DNA of 64,000 nucleotides. It comes from Usnea hakonensis (lineage: Eukaryota > Ascomycota > Lecanoromycetes > Lecanorales > Parmeliaceae). Below are positions 33,173-45,266 of the stretch, in pieces (position 1 is the first letter of the stretch; each line of letters begins with the position of its first letter). A program made the position numbers and the translations under genes. Below the pieces are notes generated by a model. That model saw only the letters and a program-made list of their open reading frames with translations. It made no database searches and was not told the DNA's origin. The stretch covers positions 66,315-130,314 of the forward strand of contig BLJB01000132.1 of assembly GCA_013423325.1 (NCBI GenBank). Reading direction: 5' to 3'.

Positions 33173-34334
33173 TCTAATCGAAACGCTCGCAGAACCAGAC
33201 CAAGATGAGGGAAGAGCTGAGATGGAAACCTGTCGAAACGCGGCGTTGCTTGCAATGAGTGCGATAGAGACAATTTTTGAAAAAAAAAGGAGAAGAAAAG
33301 GAAAAAGATATCAAATAGGCGATGGGTAAACACAGATCTAGCTGGGTACACAGCTTCCTACCAAGTCGGGAGGCTCAAGCTATGTATGAAAGTTCTTCCA
33401 TTGCGGATACTGCAAGGGCTGAGTTCGCTTCTAAACCTCACTGAAGCGCATGACTATCATACGCGCATCAATATGATACGCGCGTAACGCAGGTACGGCA
33501 TCTCAAACATTGGACGTAGTATCGCATATTTGGTACTGCTACCCACAATTTCCGGGGCTTGGAATAAATCGTGCTTCGATTGGTCGTCTGGGCTTGCTTC
33601 ATTTCGCAAATGTACGTTGTTTGCCTTCAAACTCCAGCAGTAAAACCTTGCACCGCAGCCCGAAGTGGGATGTCGTCATTTGCCACGTTTCTTGCAAGTG
33701 GTGGTCTTGGTAGCGTGGGGGCAAATTTCATCGTGTTGTTTCAAGCAAGCGCATAGATCTTGTCTGAAACACGTTTTGGATCCCAACACGCGCGTCTCGA
33801 AAAAGTTAGCCCTGCAACGTGCCATATGTTGTAGTATATCCGGAGGCAAAAAGGGGATGGGAAATAGAAAGTCTCGAGTCAGATGCAAGTATGCGCAGAT
33901 GACTACTCCATAATGAAACGAAGATGCCTCGGTAGACAACAAGCAAAATTGGGAGGGCCGGGACATAAAATGGTGCAAGTCCCCTTGATTTACATTGTCC
34001 TTACAAGCGCCCTGGGGATCCCTGACACTTTTTGTCTCTTGTAGGTTCTGGTTCTCACCGAAGGCAACAACATCTTGCCACCGTGTTTCAACATCCACGC
34101 CAGGTTTCCTCAAACCCACTTCTTACATTGATCGAGTAAAATAGCTGATCCTCATAGTACTATATAGTGGCTACTTAAGCTAGTACTAACGAATGCTAAC
34201 AAGTGTTGTGGTTGCCGAGCAATCTTTTCTTCGTTTCAGTGATTCTGTGCGAAATGACGAAGCGACCTCAAGCCTTTCATATCATAATTTAAGGTCAGGA
34301 TCGATGCATCGGTTCAAGAATAGTCTAACCCATC
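33173..34334. other. Upstream region of the KP4-like gene and spacer
   Basis: The first 130 bp beyond the ATG are purine-rich on the plus strand (pyrimidine-rich leader on the coding strand). A 147-codon minus frame (33676-34119) starts with GTG, has no motif and is not supported as a gene. Confidence 0.4.
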
Positions 34335-34748
34335 ATGATTGAAGAAAAAAAAGCATACTACCTTCCCTGTCATGAGATTGAAGTCGGTCTACGAGGTATA
34401 TCCATCTATCATCATGACCCAGGCAGCATTTTCAGATCACCGGCATTAATCTGGCGCATATCCATGTACCGCAAGTTACCTATGGCTCCTAACATTAGTT
34501 TTCATGTTCTTGATGATGTGCGCACAGGCACAGATATCTGGACGATGATCTTCGGCTGCCACTAGCCTCCACTAGTCATCGAAGCCGGAGCTGTTCACTA
34601 TCTAGACCACAATAAGTGTCACTGCCAATTGCGAGTCAAAAACCGAGAAAGCAGAAGAGACTTGAGCTACCGAGGAGCTATTCTTCTTCCTCATACTCTG
34701 GTATGCATTACCGGCCACGCTACCACTGTGGCTGCTCTAGCAATCTGA
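34335..34748 (+). pseudogene. Hypothetical gene broken by one TAG
   Basis: The ATG at 34335 gives 76 codons (EEKKAYYLPCHEIEVGLRGI, FHVLDDVRTGTDIWTMIFGC) to TAG at 34563. The same frame then stays open to TGA at 34746 with natural composition (PLVIEAGAVHYLDHNKCHCQ). A single nonsense codon, possibly from CAG, explains this best, and no intron removes it. No family was recognised. Confidence 0.3.
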
Positions 34749-36503
34749 ATCTTGGGACTTGTGTCGAGGCAGAAGACGACCACAACTCTTTGGAGAATTG
34801 TAGTGAACGGTTCGACTCTGCGCTCATGAGAGAAACCAATCTCATGAATAAAGCAGCAACACAATGAGGTAAAGACGCTGAGCTTTGGCGCAGCTGTATG
34901 GGGTGTTCATCGATTCGGAGGTCCTGAAAAGGTGCGGGAAGTGGTACTCAGCCGCCAGGTGAATTCTAGCCGGGAGACGAAGCGGGAAGGGACATAGGAA
35001 GACTGCAGAAACGGGACATTGTGATGTCGGATAATTTGTGAGCTTGTTGCTTTCACCAGACATACCGGGTGGACGAGAGACAGGTGAGCCTGATGTCATG
35101 AGAAGCGCGCAAGGACTAGGGAGGATCTTTGAAGCATACTGAGTGTCGTGCGTACGTGCTGACACCATTGGTGGTTGCATTCAGGCTATGAGCGTTGATT
35201 GTTCGAGGAATCCATATCGGCGTATCTGTGCGAAAAATCCTGTTGGGAACTAATCTATTTGGTCTCTCCGTTGATGTCGATATCCAAAGCCCAGAATGTT
35301 AGAGTTTTACGCAGTGTGCCTTCTAATTTCTATGCCTGGTGAGTCTGGGACATTCATACACTTGCGACACGGCTACGGAATCGCGTACGAAAGCGTTTCC
35401 CGTAATGTGTCCTTCGCCTGTCGCATCGGTGAAAACTACGTCTACGAAACGTCAAACCCCTTCTGTGGTATCAAATTTTAAACAACGTGTCTGACGCATG
35501 TGTATCAAATTTGAATTTTCAAGTCCATGGGTTCTCTCGAATTTCTGCTCGCATCTCGCTGATATTGGGGTCTATACTCAGTGCGTAGGTCTTCAACAAC
35601 AAAATCAGCGGGATTAAGATGTTTCGACTAGATCTTCATGAGATTTCTGCGTGTGAAAGAAAGCCGTTCCGAGCCTGTTCAAGGTCAAAGTCTTGGCTGA
35701 CACACAGGATAGACAGATCAGGGTACCTGCCTTTCTCATCAATGCACAGTCCCGAATTGGAAGCTCTCGAGCCGGACAAGCAGATCAAGCCCGAGGGACT
35801 TCCTCACATGAAATGCTGATCTCGTCAATTCATCAGCTTCGGTATCGTAGGCTGAAGCTAGCCCAAGCCCTCTGTCAACGAAGAGCCAAGCCCAAAGGCC
35901 GAATGATGCGCTCTTGACAAGACGGTGGTTGCTTACCGGCCATGGCAGCGTCCCGGATAACTCATTCGTCCCGAAAATGAAGGCAAGTTCGCAACGTACG
36001 GTAGAACCGGCAAGCACTTGACCTGCAATCGCCACAGGCCACAGAGCTAGAAAGCTGCAGGACCCAACAGGAGCGCTGGCAGGGCCAGCTAACATTGATA
36101 TCGAGACTTGGTTTGTGACCTTTTACATGATGTCAAGGCTTTCAGCTCCTTTGCAGGCCGCTACGAACTCTACGTGGTCCGATTTGAAATTACATCGATC
36201 TTTGCATTATTTAGTGATCCAGACAATTAATTGGCGCGTAGGGTTACATTGCCCTGCACATCATTAATCAGCGGAGCTTACCTAGACAGACTTACAAATG
36301 CGATTCATAATCCCCCGCTTGGTAACATGACAGCTGTACTCAGAGTCCAATACCTATATGAAGTCTTGATCTCTGCCCGTTTTCGTGTTCTCAAAAAAAT
36401 CCATCTGTCACATCTACCAGCTGATCATCATACGATTTTCCCCATCCAATACTGACATTCGAATTGCCCCTATTCCGTCGAGACTCACTTTGAGGAGCCC
36501 AAT
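34749..36503. other. Gene-poor spacer and reductase promoter
   Basis: A 61-codon frame at 35296-35481 (plus) has a hydrophobic start and three cysteines but is too weak to call. No TATA box is obvious upstream of 36504; the leader there is pyrimidine- and A-rich. Confidence 0.35.
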
Positions 36504-37553
36504 ATGGCTGGAGAGCTCATTCTAATAACCGGTGCCACAGGCCACCTGGGTTATCGAACACTAATATTGGCTTTAGAGGCAGGCTACAGCGTCCGCGCAG
36601 CAGTACGATCACAAGCCAGCGCAGAGAAAATCCTTGCAGCTCCATCAATCAAGACCCTCGACCCTGGTCCAAAACTAGACTTCGTCTACGTACCCGACAT
36701 AATCGCCGACAGTGCCTACGACGACGTACTCAGCGGCGTGAAAGCCATCATACACATCGCATCGCCCCTCAGCTCCTCCCTCTCCGCCGAAGACCATGAG
36801 CGCGACATCATCGCACCCGCAGTCAAGGGTACCACCAATATGCTCAAGGCCGCTGCCAAAGAACCCTCCGTCAAACGGATTGTCGTAACTTCTTCCCAAA
36901 CAGCCATCATACCATGGGAAGACGTCATGGCTGCTGAGAATGACCATGTATACACAGCCGAAGAGAGCGCTCCAGACCCATCCGGTCCGTACACGTCGCT
37001 CTTCGAGGCCTATGCCGCTTCCAAAGTGAAAGCTTTGAATGCAACGAGGGAATATGTCAGGACCGAAAACCCTACCTTCGACGTCATCAACATCATGCCT
37101 GTCTTCATTGTCGGCAAGAACGAGCTTATCACTAACGCGAAGAATATCTTGAATGGGACGAACGGATCCGCCTTCGCACCCATCCTAGGTCAGAATGCCA
37201 GCATGCCGTTCACGGGTGCCGTGAATCATCTCGATGATGTCGCCAAGGTTCATATACTTTCGCTGAATCCCAAGGTCGAGGGAAATCAAGATTTCGGTAT
37301 ACAAGCTGGGGGTACTGAAGGCATTGTTTTCGACGATGGTATCGAGATTGTCAAGAGGCGTTTCCCAGAGGCTGTTAAGGATGGCAGATTGCCTGCAAAC
37401 GGATCGCAGCCGACGAAGAAAATTAGGTTTGATACCAGTAGGACTGAAAAGGTCCTTGGAATCAAGTTCCAGAGCTTCGAGGATGCGCTTGTTAGCGTCA
37501 CGGAGCATTATCTTGAGCTTTTGGAGAAGGGGAGCGGATCGGATAAGCTGTGA
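36504..37553 (+). CDS. NAD(P)-dependent extended-SDR reductase (dihydroflavonol-4-reductase-like)
   Basis: A single-exon gene of 349 residues. The Rossmann nucleotide-binding motif GATGHLG is at residues 10-16, and the catalytic pair is Y170-x-x-x-K174 (YAASK) with an upstream Ser in VVTSSQTAI near 129-130. The sequence continues with the C-terminal substrate domain typical of extended SDRs (NIMPVFIVGKNE, VNHLDDVAKVHILSL). Length and motifs fit the DFR/aldehyde reductase/ketoreductase group, which reduces carbonyls with NADPH in the cytosol. The substrate cannot be told, and no biosynthetic genes sit beside it, so a general detoxifying reductase is as likely as a pathway enzyme. Confidence 0.9.
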   Translation: MAGELILITGATGHLGYRTLILALEAGYSVRAAVRSQASAEKILAAPSIKTLDPGPKLDFVYVPDIIADSAYDDVLSGVKAIIHIASPLSSSLSAEDHERDIIAPAVKGTTNMLKAAAKEPSVKRIVVTSSQTAIIPWEDVMAAENDHVYTAEESAPDPSGPYTSLFEAYAASKVKALNATREYVRTENPTFDVINIMPVFIVGKNELITNAKNILNGTNGSAFAPILGQNASMPFTGAVNHLDDVAKVHILSLNPKVEGNQDFGIQAGGTEGIVFDDGIEIVKRRFPEAVKDGRLPANGSQPTKKIRFDTSRTEKVLGIKFQSFEDALVSVTEHYLELLEKGSGSDKL

Positions 37554-39257
37554 TCGGGAGATGGTGCCTTGCTGGGAACTTACCATGTGTTTGATAGATT
37601 TTTTTTAGACTTCTCAACGTAAGTATGGCTGGTCAAGCGGCTTCTGTGGGACTGTTCCTTGCACATGCATATAATCTAGCGATTACGCTTTCAGGCAGAA
37701 CCGATTAATAGCCAGTATATCTGTAGCTGACCGCGCAGCCTGTTAGAGTGGGGTAGCGTAATGCATGTCGTCCTGTACGAAGACGCAAAGAACACCAGTT
37801 CAGGGTCCCCTACACGCTCTAGCGCAGCTTCTGTGAAGAACTTCACAGATGTACGCTGCGATGTTAGCACAGTCACTGTTCTGCCCCAAACATTAGCCCT
37901 TAGTAAAATATACTTGTGTGGACGAATATATCATCCTCTTAATCCCCTCACGAGTGTTCCACTCTTTCCGCCAAGTCCAACAAATCTTAGTATTTCCCCA
38001 ACAGTCTGCTCCATCCTTGCTTTCAACCCAATTCATGTTCTTCAGTGTCATCGATCCTCGAGGCCGTCATCCCAGGAAAGCCAGATGAAGCTCAAGACGC
38101 CAAGCTACCGCAGACACTACGAGATAGAAAACGACCGCGTGACTTGCTGCAATGGTAATTTTCCTGCGGGACTGGCTGATTTTGTGCTCGCTGGGGAAAG
38201 TCATGATTGTTTTGCTTTTGAGTGAAACCTTAAGGCAAATATATAGCTCGTAGTTGTGCGATCGACGGTCCAGTGATGAAGGAAGCTGAGATAAGGACTA
38301 CTATACAAGGAGATGCTAATGGGAGGGAAGAATAGAAACACAATCACGAGCAGGTTTTGACAGGATACCTGACGGCGCCACAAGACATCGTTGATGCTGT
38401 CTTGAAGACAATGAACGAAGATGCACCATTTACTAGAGAATTAGACAGCAGTACGCAAGTATCATGATAGTGTAGAGACTTTTTCGAAGGTCAATTTCAA
38501 AATGAACAGAAACATGATACATGGATGATCCCTTGGACCCCGCGGATTCCATGGAATGTTTACTTTCATGAATGTTGCATTTAAAAACTTGTAATGACTG
38601 AAGGCAGCAAATGGAGACTACATCATGCATGGGACGATGCTTGTTTTACGGACGTACAGTCATGTGTGTGCTTTATGTGAGAATCGGTAATCATCACAAG
38701 CGCATTCGCTTTCAGCGCTAACGCCAGATAGGGTTGCGGCTGGGGCCTAAAAATACAACATACGGTAGGTACTCTATTTTGAAACATGGGTACGGGATAA
38801 GGTACTAAGTACCTTATTGCCCCACCACTCAAGATATAGCGTAAGATGGCCTTGTCTCGGTGCTCTTCGAGCTTTCTCCGTACTTTATTCGGTGATAACG
38901 ATATTTTTGGATCATTCGATAATAATGATGCCATCTTTTTATGGGTACAGGCTACTAATAAATACTTATTCCGTAGATGAGGGTAATAAAGGCGCAATCG
39001 GCGGTGTAATTTGTCAGTCTTACACATCGCTATAGTAATAGAGGCAGCGAGGTAAGGTTAGCAGCAAGATACCCGCCGAGGTACGTACCTTATCTGTATT
39101 GGTATGTATACCCTTGGCATTCCGGTGCGGGAAGACCCACCAAGAAACATCCCGTCTGCGTCCACACTGAGCGCCTTGCGGTGGGACCAGCCATCTATAG
39201 CTGTACAAGTGCTTAGAACATGATTTTGTACATACCTAGTACGGTTTTATTAGTGCC
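37554..39257. other. Gene-poor spacer
   Basis: A 154-codon plus frame (37761-38225) starts with ATG, but its middle is low-complexity Ser/Pro/Leu, and a minus frame (37876-37691) overlaps its start. Neither is firmly supported. The rest holds GGTACTTAGTACC-type palindromic snippets near 38770-38820 and nothing else of note. Confidence 0.35.
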
Positions 39258-39620
39258 CTACCTACCTAAGCTAGGTGCGGCTGTCAAGTCAATTAGCAAG
39301 ACGTACTCCGTCTTGGTCTTTACATTCTGTCGGTCAAAGATGATTGTGGATTCATCACTGCTGGTATCACTGTTCGAAGGTTCGCTTTTTCTTGGCGACG
39401 GCAAGGGATTCTCATTGGCGAATTCGGTTCCTGCTCGCTGAAACAACGCCCCATTGGCTCGACTTTTGCTAGACCGCACCGAGACGCATCTTCGATCTTC
39501 CAAAAAATAGACCTGTTGTCTTATCTTCTCATTTTCTCCTCGAATCATATCCTCCTGCTGTTGTGCTCGCAATCTAACTACACTGTGAGGAATAGACCTC
39601 GTTTCAATGCTATGTGCCAT
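39258..39620 (-). CDS. Small charged hypothetical protein
   Basis: The ATG at 39620 gives 120 codons. The N-terminal half is charged and probably helical (RLRAQQQEDMIRGENEKIRQ), followed by an acidic Ser-rich patch (SEPSNSDTSSDEST). An alternative is an exon starting after the acceptor-like CTCACAG near 39588, and the last codons run into a donor-like TTAGGTAGGT, so it may be an internal exon of a gene whose other parts I did not find. Confidence 0.35.
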   Translation of the reverse strand: MAHSIETRSIPHSVVRLRAQQQEDMIRGENEKIRQQVYFLEDRRCVSVRSSKSRANGALFQRAGTEFANENPLPSPRKSEPSNSDTSSDESTIIFDRQNVKTKTEYVLLIDLTAAPSLGR

Positions 39621-41379
39621 GTGACAGTTACAGCAAGACAAATAAATGACGCAGAATTGCAATCATCCTTTTTGAAATGCGTCTCGAATTTCCCAAAGTG
39701 CTATACGGTGTGACTGCTGCCACAGGAACAACAGTGGGCCCAAACCCGCAGGTCCGTCACACTCAGGCTTATAAGCCGCAGACTTTGAGGCTCGGGGCAA
39801 GCATGTAGGTTGTACCGAGTACGGGGTACAAATTCATCTCAAGATAACCTTGCACTGCAGGATGCAATTTCCCGACTACCTATTGACCAACAATAGGATC
39901 ATTGCCGCGCCTATAAGCGACAACCCCTGGTCAGACAATGGATCTGCTCCGACAAGTCTTATCATTCTTCTCAGCAGCTTGTGTGCAAAGCCACGTTTCT
40001 AATCACATGGCTAAGCTGAAAATGCTTACATTCCTTCGTGTGATTCACATCGCTTCAATCCGCCGTTTCGACGATCTGACGATCCTGGACTCAGGATGGT
40101 GACTGCCATTTACGGAGTCCGTGGGGAGCAACTCGGATGGGTGGCCACGGTGCTGATGAGGTATGCATTCGGCTCTTCTAAGGTATGCGGAAAGGGCGAC
40201 ACAAAAGTGTTGGGCGAATGACATGACTCTACAAACCCGAGTCTATGATGCGATGATCTACTGCAGAAGGCAGCCACATATGCGGGACGGCATCTTTCTA
40301 AGTGCCATTTACATGACTCTGGCAGGACCCTGCTAAGGAAGCCACCAATCGGAATTTTATTGACGCCTCGAATGATCGTCAGGGTAGTTTTCGCGGGTTG
40401 CTTGCCTCCTCGCAAATGCTCGGTGTCCTCCGACTGGGAGGATTGAGAGTAAGGATTGATAATCTATACAAGCGCGCTAATGGTAGACATGGCCATGAAG
40501 GTCGCCCGTGGGGGTTTATGAACCTTCGCCACTGTAGGCCTGACTTGACCGAATCTTCACGTCAATCGATAATTGAAATACATCCAATGGGTTGAAACAC
40601 GTTGCAGATAACGGGTTAGCTGCTTGATGTCCGTTTGCGTCGACCTACCTCATGCGGGTACATTGCCGGCAATGTCTGATGTGTTATCGTGGATTCTGCA
40701 GAAGTCCGTAACTCCATGAACAACTGCGGGCTGCTCACTCACCTCTACCACTTATCATCGATGCACACTGTGGCTCACGGTATCTCGTTCTCTTGTTAGC
40801 TGTATGAATCCGTCGGCTGTACCTTGCACAATCCAGGGTATTAACGTCGCTCATACCAGCGGGTTTCCGTTGATACAGGCGATTACAAATTATCTAAGGC
40901 ACGACGACCAGCACGTACTCAACATGTGTGACGTGCTCGTACGTGATTTTGCAAGTACGCGACCAGAGGGAAGTCTCGTGAGTTTTGATCTCACTTCTGT
41001 ATAACGGCCTCACCGTGAGGACAATGTGAGAGGACTCGGCCGTGCTGATGAAGCTGTAGGATGTATTACTGTTCAGGTCAGAGAGGGCATGAGTCTTGAA
41101 TAATCAATAATCATGACTGCGAAGGAATTGATCGTCGTTCCCACCGCAGAGTTGCGTCGGAAGCGCGCGGGTTAGTTGGACTCATACCGCTCTTGATTAG
41201 GTTGCAGGAAATGCTGCGCCCTTTGCATGTCACACCTGTCCCGTGCTAGATATGGTATAAGGGTCTTGACTTCCTCGATTGCTCTGTATGCGATAACACC
41301 ACTAAATTTTTCCAACCCCTCCACACTTCCGACATCTCCTGCCGAACCTGACGACAAAGTTCCCACCGTCGAAAACGCC
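39621..41379. other. Spacer and promoter of the secreted-protein gene
   Basis: No gene supported; short frames at 40110-40415 (minus), 40398-40595 and 40804-41004 (plus) are unconvincing. A weak TATA-like TATAA at 41256-41260 lies 124 bp upstream of the ATG of the next gene. Confidence 0.35.
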
Positions 41380-42714
41380 ATGTATAGGTCAACCTCCCTA
41401 CTACTCCTCGCTGCAATTGCGATCATCAATCTTGTCACCTCATCTCCAATCGCCGTACCTCATATCCAACGTCGCCAAAGTGTCAACTGCACTGATCCCA
41501 ACGCAATTACCAGTGCATCATGCTGGGAAGAGCTTCATCTGGCTGAATACCTTACAAACTGGGATAAGAACAAGCCTATCTGTACGATGGAATATGGTAC
41601 CCTACAAGATGGCGCCACTTGCTGTGCGCCCAATGAAGTCTGGTCTACCTGCTTCATACGCCTCGCAATGGGAAACCATGGCTACAACTGTATCAACATA
41701 AATGAAGGTACATGCCCGAGCTTTCAGGTTGGGCCAAGTACTCCCCCTGAAGTGCGTTACCTCCTGGGAACAATGTATAGTGAGTTTTCTCTGGAGCCTT
41801 CATACCCTCGACAGCTGTACTGACCACACGAGGTAGACATCAACAACTTCTTCGCTAACTGGAACGCGGCATTGCCTTATGCCACCCTTTCAGGCCTGCT
41901 CATCAACCAGCCTCTGATCCTAGAAATTGATCCCGTTCAGAAGACCAACCTGCTTCTCAATGATCTCCTCCAGGCTTTGTCAGCCGGTCTCACATTCGTC
42001 GCCGCCCCGGAACTCTCGGGCATCGTCGCCACGGCAGCTGACGCCCTTGTGAAAGGTTTAAGACTGGCACCCTCGGTAGCGCAAGCCATCTGGCCCAGGG
42101 GAACGGCAGATTCCCAGTCCGAGCAACTCGCCAAACTGGACAGCTTCCTCTCGCAGCTCGATCAGAACTTTACAACTCAAATTACAAACGGTCTCTACAT
42201 CATCATGAGCGACGTTCCATCCTTTACTGGCTTCGCATCCTCCGGACAATTCTCAGGCCCCAACAACCTCTCCCTCCCCACAGAGTCGGAAAGTCTAGCT
42301 CTCGGCTTGCGCACCTTCATCCTGACCAGCGCCATGTCAGCCAACAAATGGAGTGCCTATTCTATCGACGACGTGACCATGGCCGACATCGCGAGCTCCG
42401 TATCCGGCGACGACTGCACATTCGACGCCAACAACATCTGCAAAATCCAAGACGGAGGCCCCGCCATCTTCTACAGCAACTCCACAGCTCGTGCTTACAC
42501 TCTCATTCTTAAAGGCGCGGGTCCCGACCCGGCAACTTTCATGAACGAAATTGTGGGTAGGGGCTGGTCCGACCTGGAACTATTGTTCGATGGTGCATAC
42601 AACTGCAGTGTGGCCCAGGGGGGCAGTGGCATTGGGAAGCCGCTCAATTTCTTCAACGGGACTGCCGTCAACCTCGCATGTATGAGTCAATTGCCGATCG
42701 CGTGGAGCAACTAA
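41380..42714 (+). CDS. Secreted cysteine-containing fungal protein (2 exons)
   Basis: Model: exons 41380-41779 and 41837-42714, a 57-nt intron (GTGAGT..GGTAG, CTGAC branch), 425 residues. The N-terminus MYRSTSLLLLAAIAIINLVT is a signal peptide, and an Arg-Arg pair near residue 31 could be a Kex2 site. Exon 1 then has a Cys-rich block (CWEELHLAEYLTNWDKNKPI, TCCAPNEVWSTC). Exon 2 is mostly helical (LNDLLQALSAGLTFVAAPEL) with further Cys near the C-terminus. The order matches an uncharacterised family of fungal secreted proteins, possibly the one called DUF7872, though I cannot verify the name. It probably acts outside the cell or in the wall; the function is unknown. Confidence 0.8.
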
Positions 42715-42796
42715 AGGTCGTCTGGGTGATCGTTCAATTCCATTTTGAGTACTGCACGCCGTTCGGTCTGGATTTTTTCTACTCTTTTTTCCCTTT

Positions 42797-43187
42797 TCTT
42801 CCACGACACCAACGTTCTCCATTATAATCACCCCAACGGTTGACCCGTCTATTTTCACAGCTGTATTTCCATAGAACCCTCCATTCATGCCCATAGCTAG
42901 CTTTCTTCCAATGTACCCTATTCTTCCACGACATCAGCGTTCTCCATTATAATCACCCCAATTCTCCCCAACGGTTGACCCGTCTTTTTCTTCACCGCTG
43001 TATTTCCATAGAACCCTCCATTCATGTCTATAGCTAGCTTTCTTCAAATATACCCTATTCATCCACAACACCACCCTCCTCCATCACAATCCCCCAAATC
43101 CATCCTCAACAATTAACCCCTCCTTTCTCCACCGCCGTATAGCCATAGAACCCTCCATTCTCGCTAGCTCTTTTCCCCCAAAGTACC
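42797..43187. repeat. Three-copy tandem repeat, unit about 125-137 bp
   Basis: Copies start at about 42797, 42922 and 43059. All share CCATAGAACCCTCCATTC, the first two also ATAGCTAGCTTTCTTC, and each opens with TCCAC(G/A)ACA. Copies 1 and 2 are close and copy 3 is more diverged. The array lies just downstream of the secreted-protein gene and has no open frame, so it may include its 3' region. Confidence 0.85.
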
Positions 43188-44170
43188 ATAATATCGCATC
43201 TCCACCACTCTCAATCCAACCCCTTCTTCCTCTCCACATACACCAATCTCATCTATCACGCGCCCCATTCGCAAAGCTAACCAAACGAATCACCAAGCGC
43301 TCCAACCGATCCTTCCCGCTCCTTACGCACTGCCGTTCCAATCAGTGCGGAAATGCCGCCACACCACACCGCACTTCTGAAAGAAAGCTGGGCGCAGCGA
43401 GTAGCTAGTAGCGAGAAAAATGAGTAGTGAGTAGAGTAGGGTAGTTGGTGCCGAGGGATGAGATGTGATAGGATGATTATAATCGTGATCCGTACGGGGT
43501 GCGTTATCGGGATTTTGGAGGCTTGGCTGGTTTATTTTTGTTGTTCTTGAGTGTGAGTGGATTGGGTTGGCGAATCGGAGGGGGGCGGTAGTGGGGGGTT
43601 GGTATTTGGGTGGAGGGTGGGTCACTGGTGATGTGAGGGATTGTTGTGGAGATGGTATGCGAGGATGGTGATTCCTGGGGTTTTTGGGGGAGGTTTTGTG
43701 GGGAGTACGATTTTCGACTTTGTGAATACACTGACGAGCACGTATGAATAAGTTGTGACTTCGGCTGGTTGGCTGTATGTAGATCTATAGGTATACGAGT
43801 AGAGGATCACTGTGACCAAGAATGTCCTTGACATTTGATGTATCTCCAGTACTGTACACATAGCTACGGTGTGCTTCTCCCCATTCCCCCAATACGCTGG
43901 ATAAGAATATGTCCTACTATCCATTTCTAAGACATAAATCAGTCAGCCACGCTGGAAGAGAGCCGTACGGGCTTGGCTTTGCTTTGCTGATGGAGTATCC
44001 GAAAAGGCGGTAGGAGTGGGGCGGTGATGAGTAGGGGGCATGTATGTAGTAATCCTCTGACGACGGCACAAATTGTTGTGGTCTGGTCATGATTGGCGGG
44101 TGGTCATTCGATGCATCATTGACACATGCAGTCAATTCCTTCCGCAATTGCAAACCCGGTTAACTGTGTT
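43188..44170. other. C-rich then G-rich spacer
   Basis: Minus-strand frames of 75-100 codons at 43323-44153 are Pro/Ser/Thr-rich and follow from base bias. An intron-like end (GGCTGACTGATTTATGTCTTAG) occurs on the minus strand near 43930, but the frames on either side do not join. Confidence 0.35.
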
Positions 44171-44497
44171 TCAAATATGACTGTATCTCACCGACCGGCC
44201 CCCGCGAATTTCCTTGGCTATTGAGGCTGTGATAAACTTCCGCTGCCAAGGATCCAGTTCCACCAATAGTTGATCTTGTCGGTGAGACTGGCCGGGCGGA
44301 TGGAAAAGGACTCTCTCGTCGGAAAGTGTACGAAAGAGGACCAGTGTCGGTGGAGTTTGGCCTGAAACAAGTGCCTTCCGACGAAGGTTTCTATTCGCTC
44401 TATCACGCACACTGCCCTCTTACTCATAGTAGTGTACCAGCGGTTGCGTCAAGCCAAGACTAGATTCTAGATGTCCTTGCGACGTGAAGAGAAACAT
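44171..44497 (-). pseudogene. Possible small gene broken by TAA
   Basis: The ATG at 44497 runs 25 codons to TAA at 44422-44420, after which the same frame is open to TGA at 44171 (RANRNLRRKALVSGQTPPTL, LVELDPWQRKFITASIAKEI). The second part looks coding but has no ATG of its own. It is a weak case and could be an exon of an undetected gene. Confidence 0.22.
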
Positions 44498-44851
44498 CCG
44501 CAGAAGTATAAGAACAGCGGTGAGCGCATTTATGCAGTCTTTTGATTTCCGTTTGGCCGCTGATGCCCCGAGAAGCGGTCAATCACTAAGGTGCTAAAGG
44601 GGTCCGAGATGTCCAGGAAAATAGTCGCACGTAACGAGGAGTCTGTGAGCGTCGAATATGACATCTCGGTAGGCCTGTTGACATAGGCTTTGCAAAAATG
44701 GGCGGATAGCAAGGGGCTTGATCGTTGTGTGTCATCTTCCGTGCGAGAGTCTGCTACTCCTGGCGCCGATTTTCAAGCGCATTTTGGAGATCCAAAGGGC
44801 TCTCGCGCATAGCCCAAACTTCTTCTTCAGGTTTCTTCTTCTTGCGTGCTG

Positions 44852-45220
44852 CTAGGCCGCGTACGTTGTGGACTGACGATTGCTGAGGTATCTGATAGAT
44901 AGCCTCAGTGTTTGCTTTGATCCTTGAATGCCACTCAAGAGGCTTTTGGGGGATGCTGCGTTGCCAGAGGCGAGTACACCAGGAAGCGAGTGAGTTGAGA
45001 CCCTAGTCGTGAAGGAATAACTCTGTGCAGCGATCGAGGAAAACATGGCTATGTCTTTGACCATAGTCACGAGGCATGTTCTAAGGTGCAAGCTCTTGCC
45101 GAGGGCGACACCCATGACGGACCATGGCTTCTTATTAAACGATATGATGCTACCGTATCTTTTTTCCCGTGTCAACAGAATTATGTACCCGAATGGCTGC
45201 GGCGCTTCAACCATTCTCAT
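44852..45220 (-). CDS. Hypothetical protein
   Basis: The ATG at 45220 gives 122 codons (MRMVEAPQPFGYIILLTREK, FNKKPWSVMGVALGKSLHLR). Composition is plausible, with moderately hydrophobic segments but no clear membrane helix. A plus-strand frame (45045-45257) overlaps and is shorter. No family was recognised. Confidence 0.28.
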   Translation of the reverse strand: MRMVEAPQPFGYIILLTREKRYGSIISFNKKPWSVMGVALGKSLHLRTCLVTMVKDIAMFSSIAAQSYSFTTRVSTHSLPGVLASGNAASPKSLLSGIQGSKQTLRLSIRYLSNRQSTTYAA

Positions 45221-45266
45221 CTTACTAGCTGCCTGGATGGTGCGAGGGTCTGACTAGGTAATGATG

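Noticed and set aside
33676..34119. 147-codon minus-strand frame
   Set aside because: GTG start, no motif, no family resemblance.
32228..37553. Secondary-metabolite gene cluster around the reductase and KP4-like gene
   Set aside because: No synthase, transporter or oxidase genes nearby; the two genes are separated by over 3 kb of gene-poor DNA.
37761..38225. 154-codon plus-strand frame as a gene
   Set aside because: Low-complexity middle and overlap with an opposite frame; kept only as a note in the spacer.
43323..44153. Minus-strand Pro/Ser-rich frames as a multi-exon gene
   Set aside because: An intron-like end near 43930 is present, but phases do not connect, and the frames derive from a G-rich tract.
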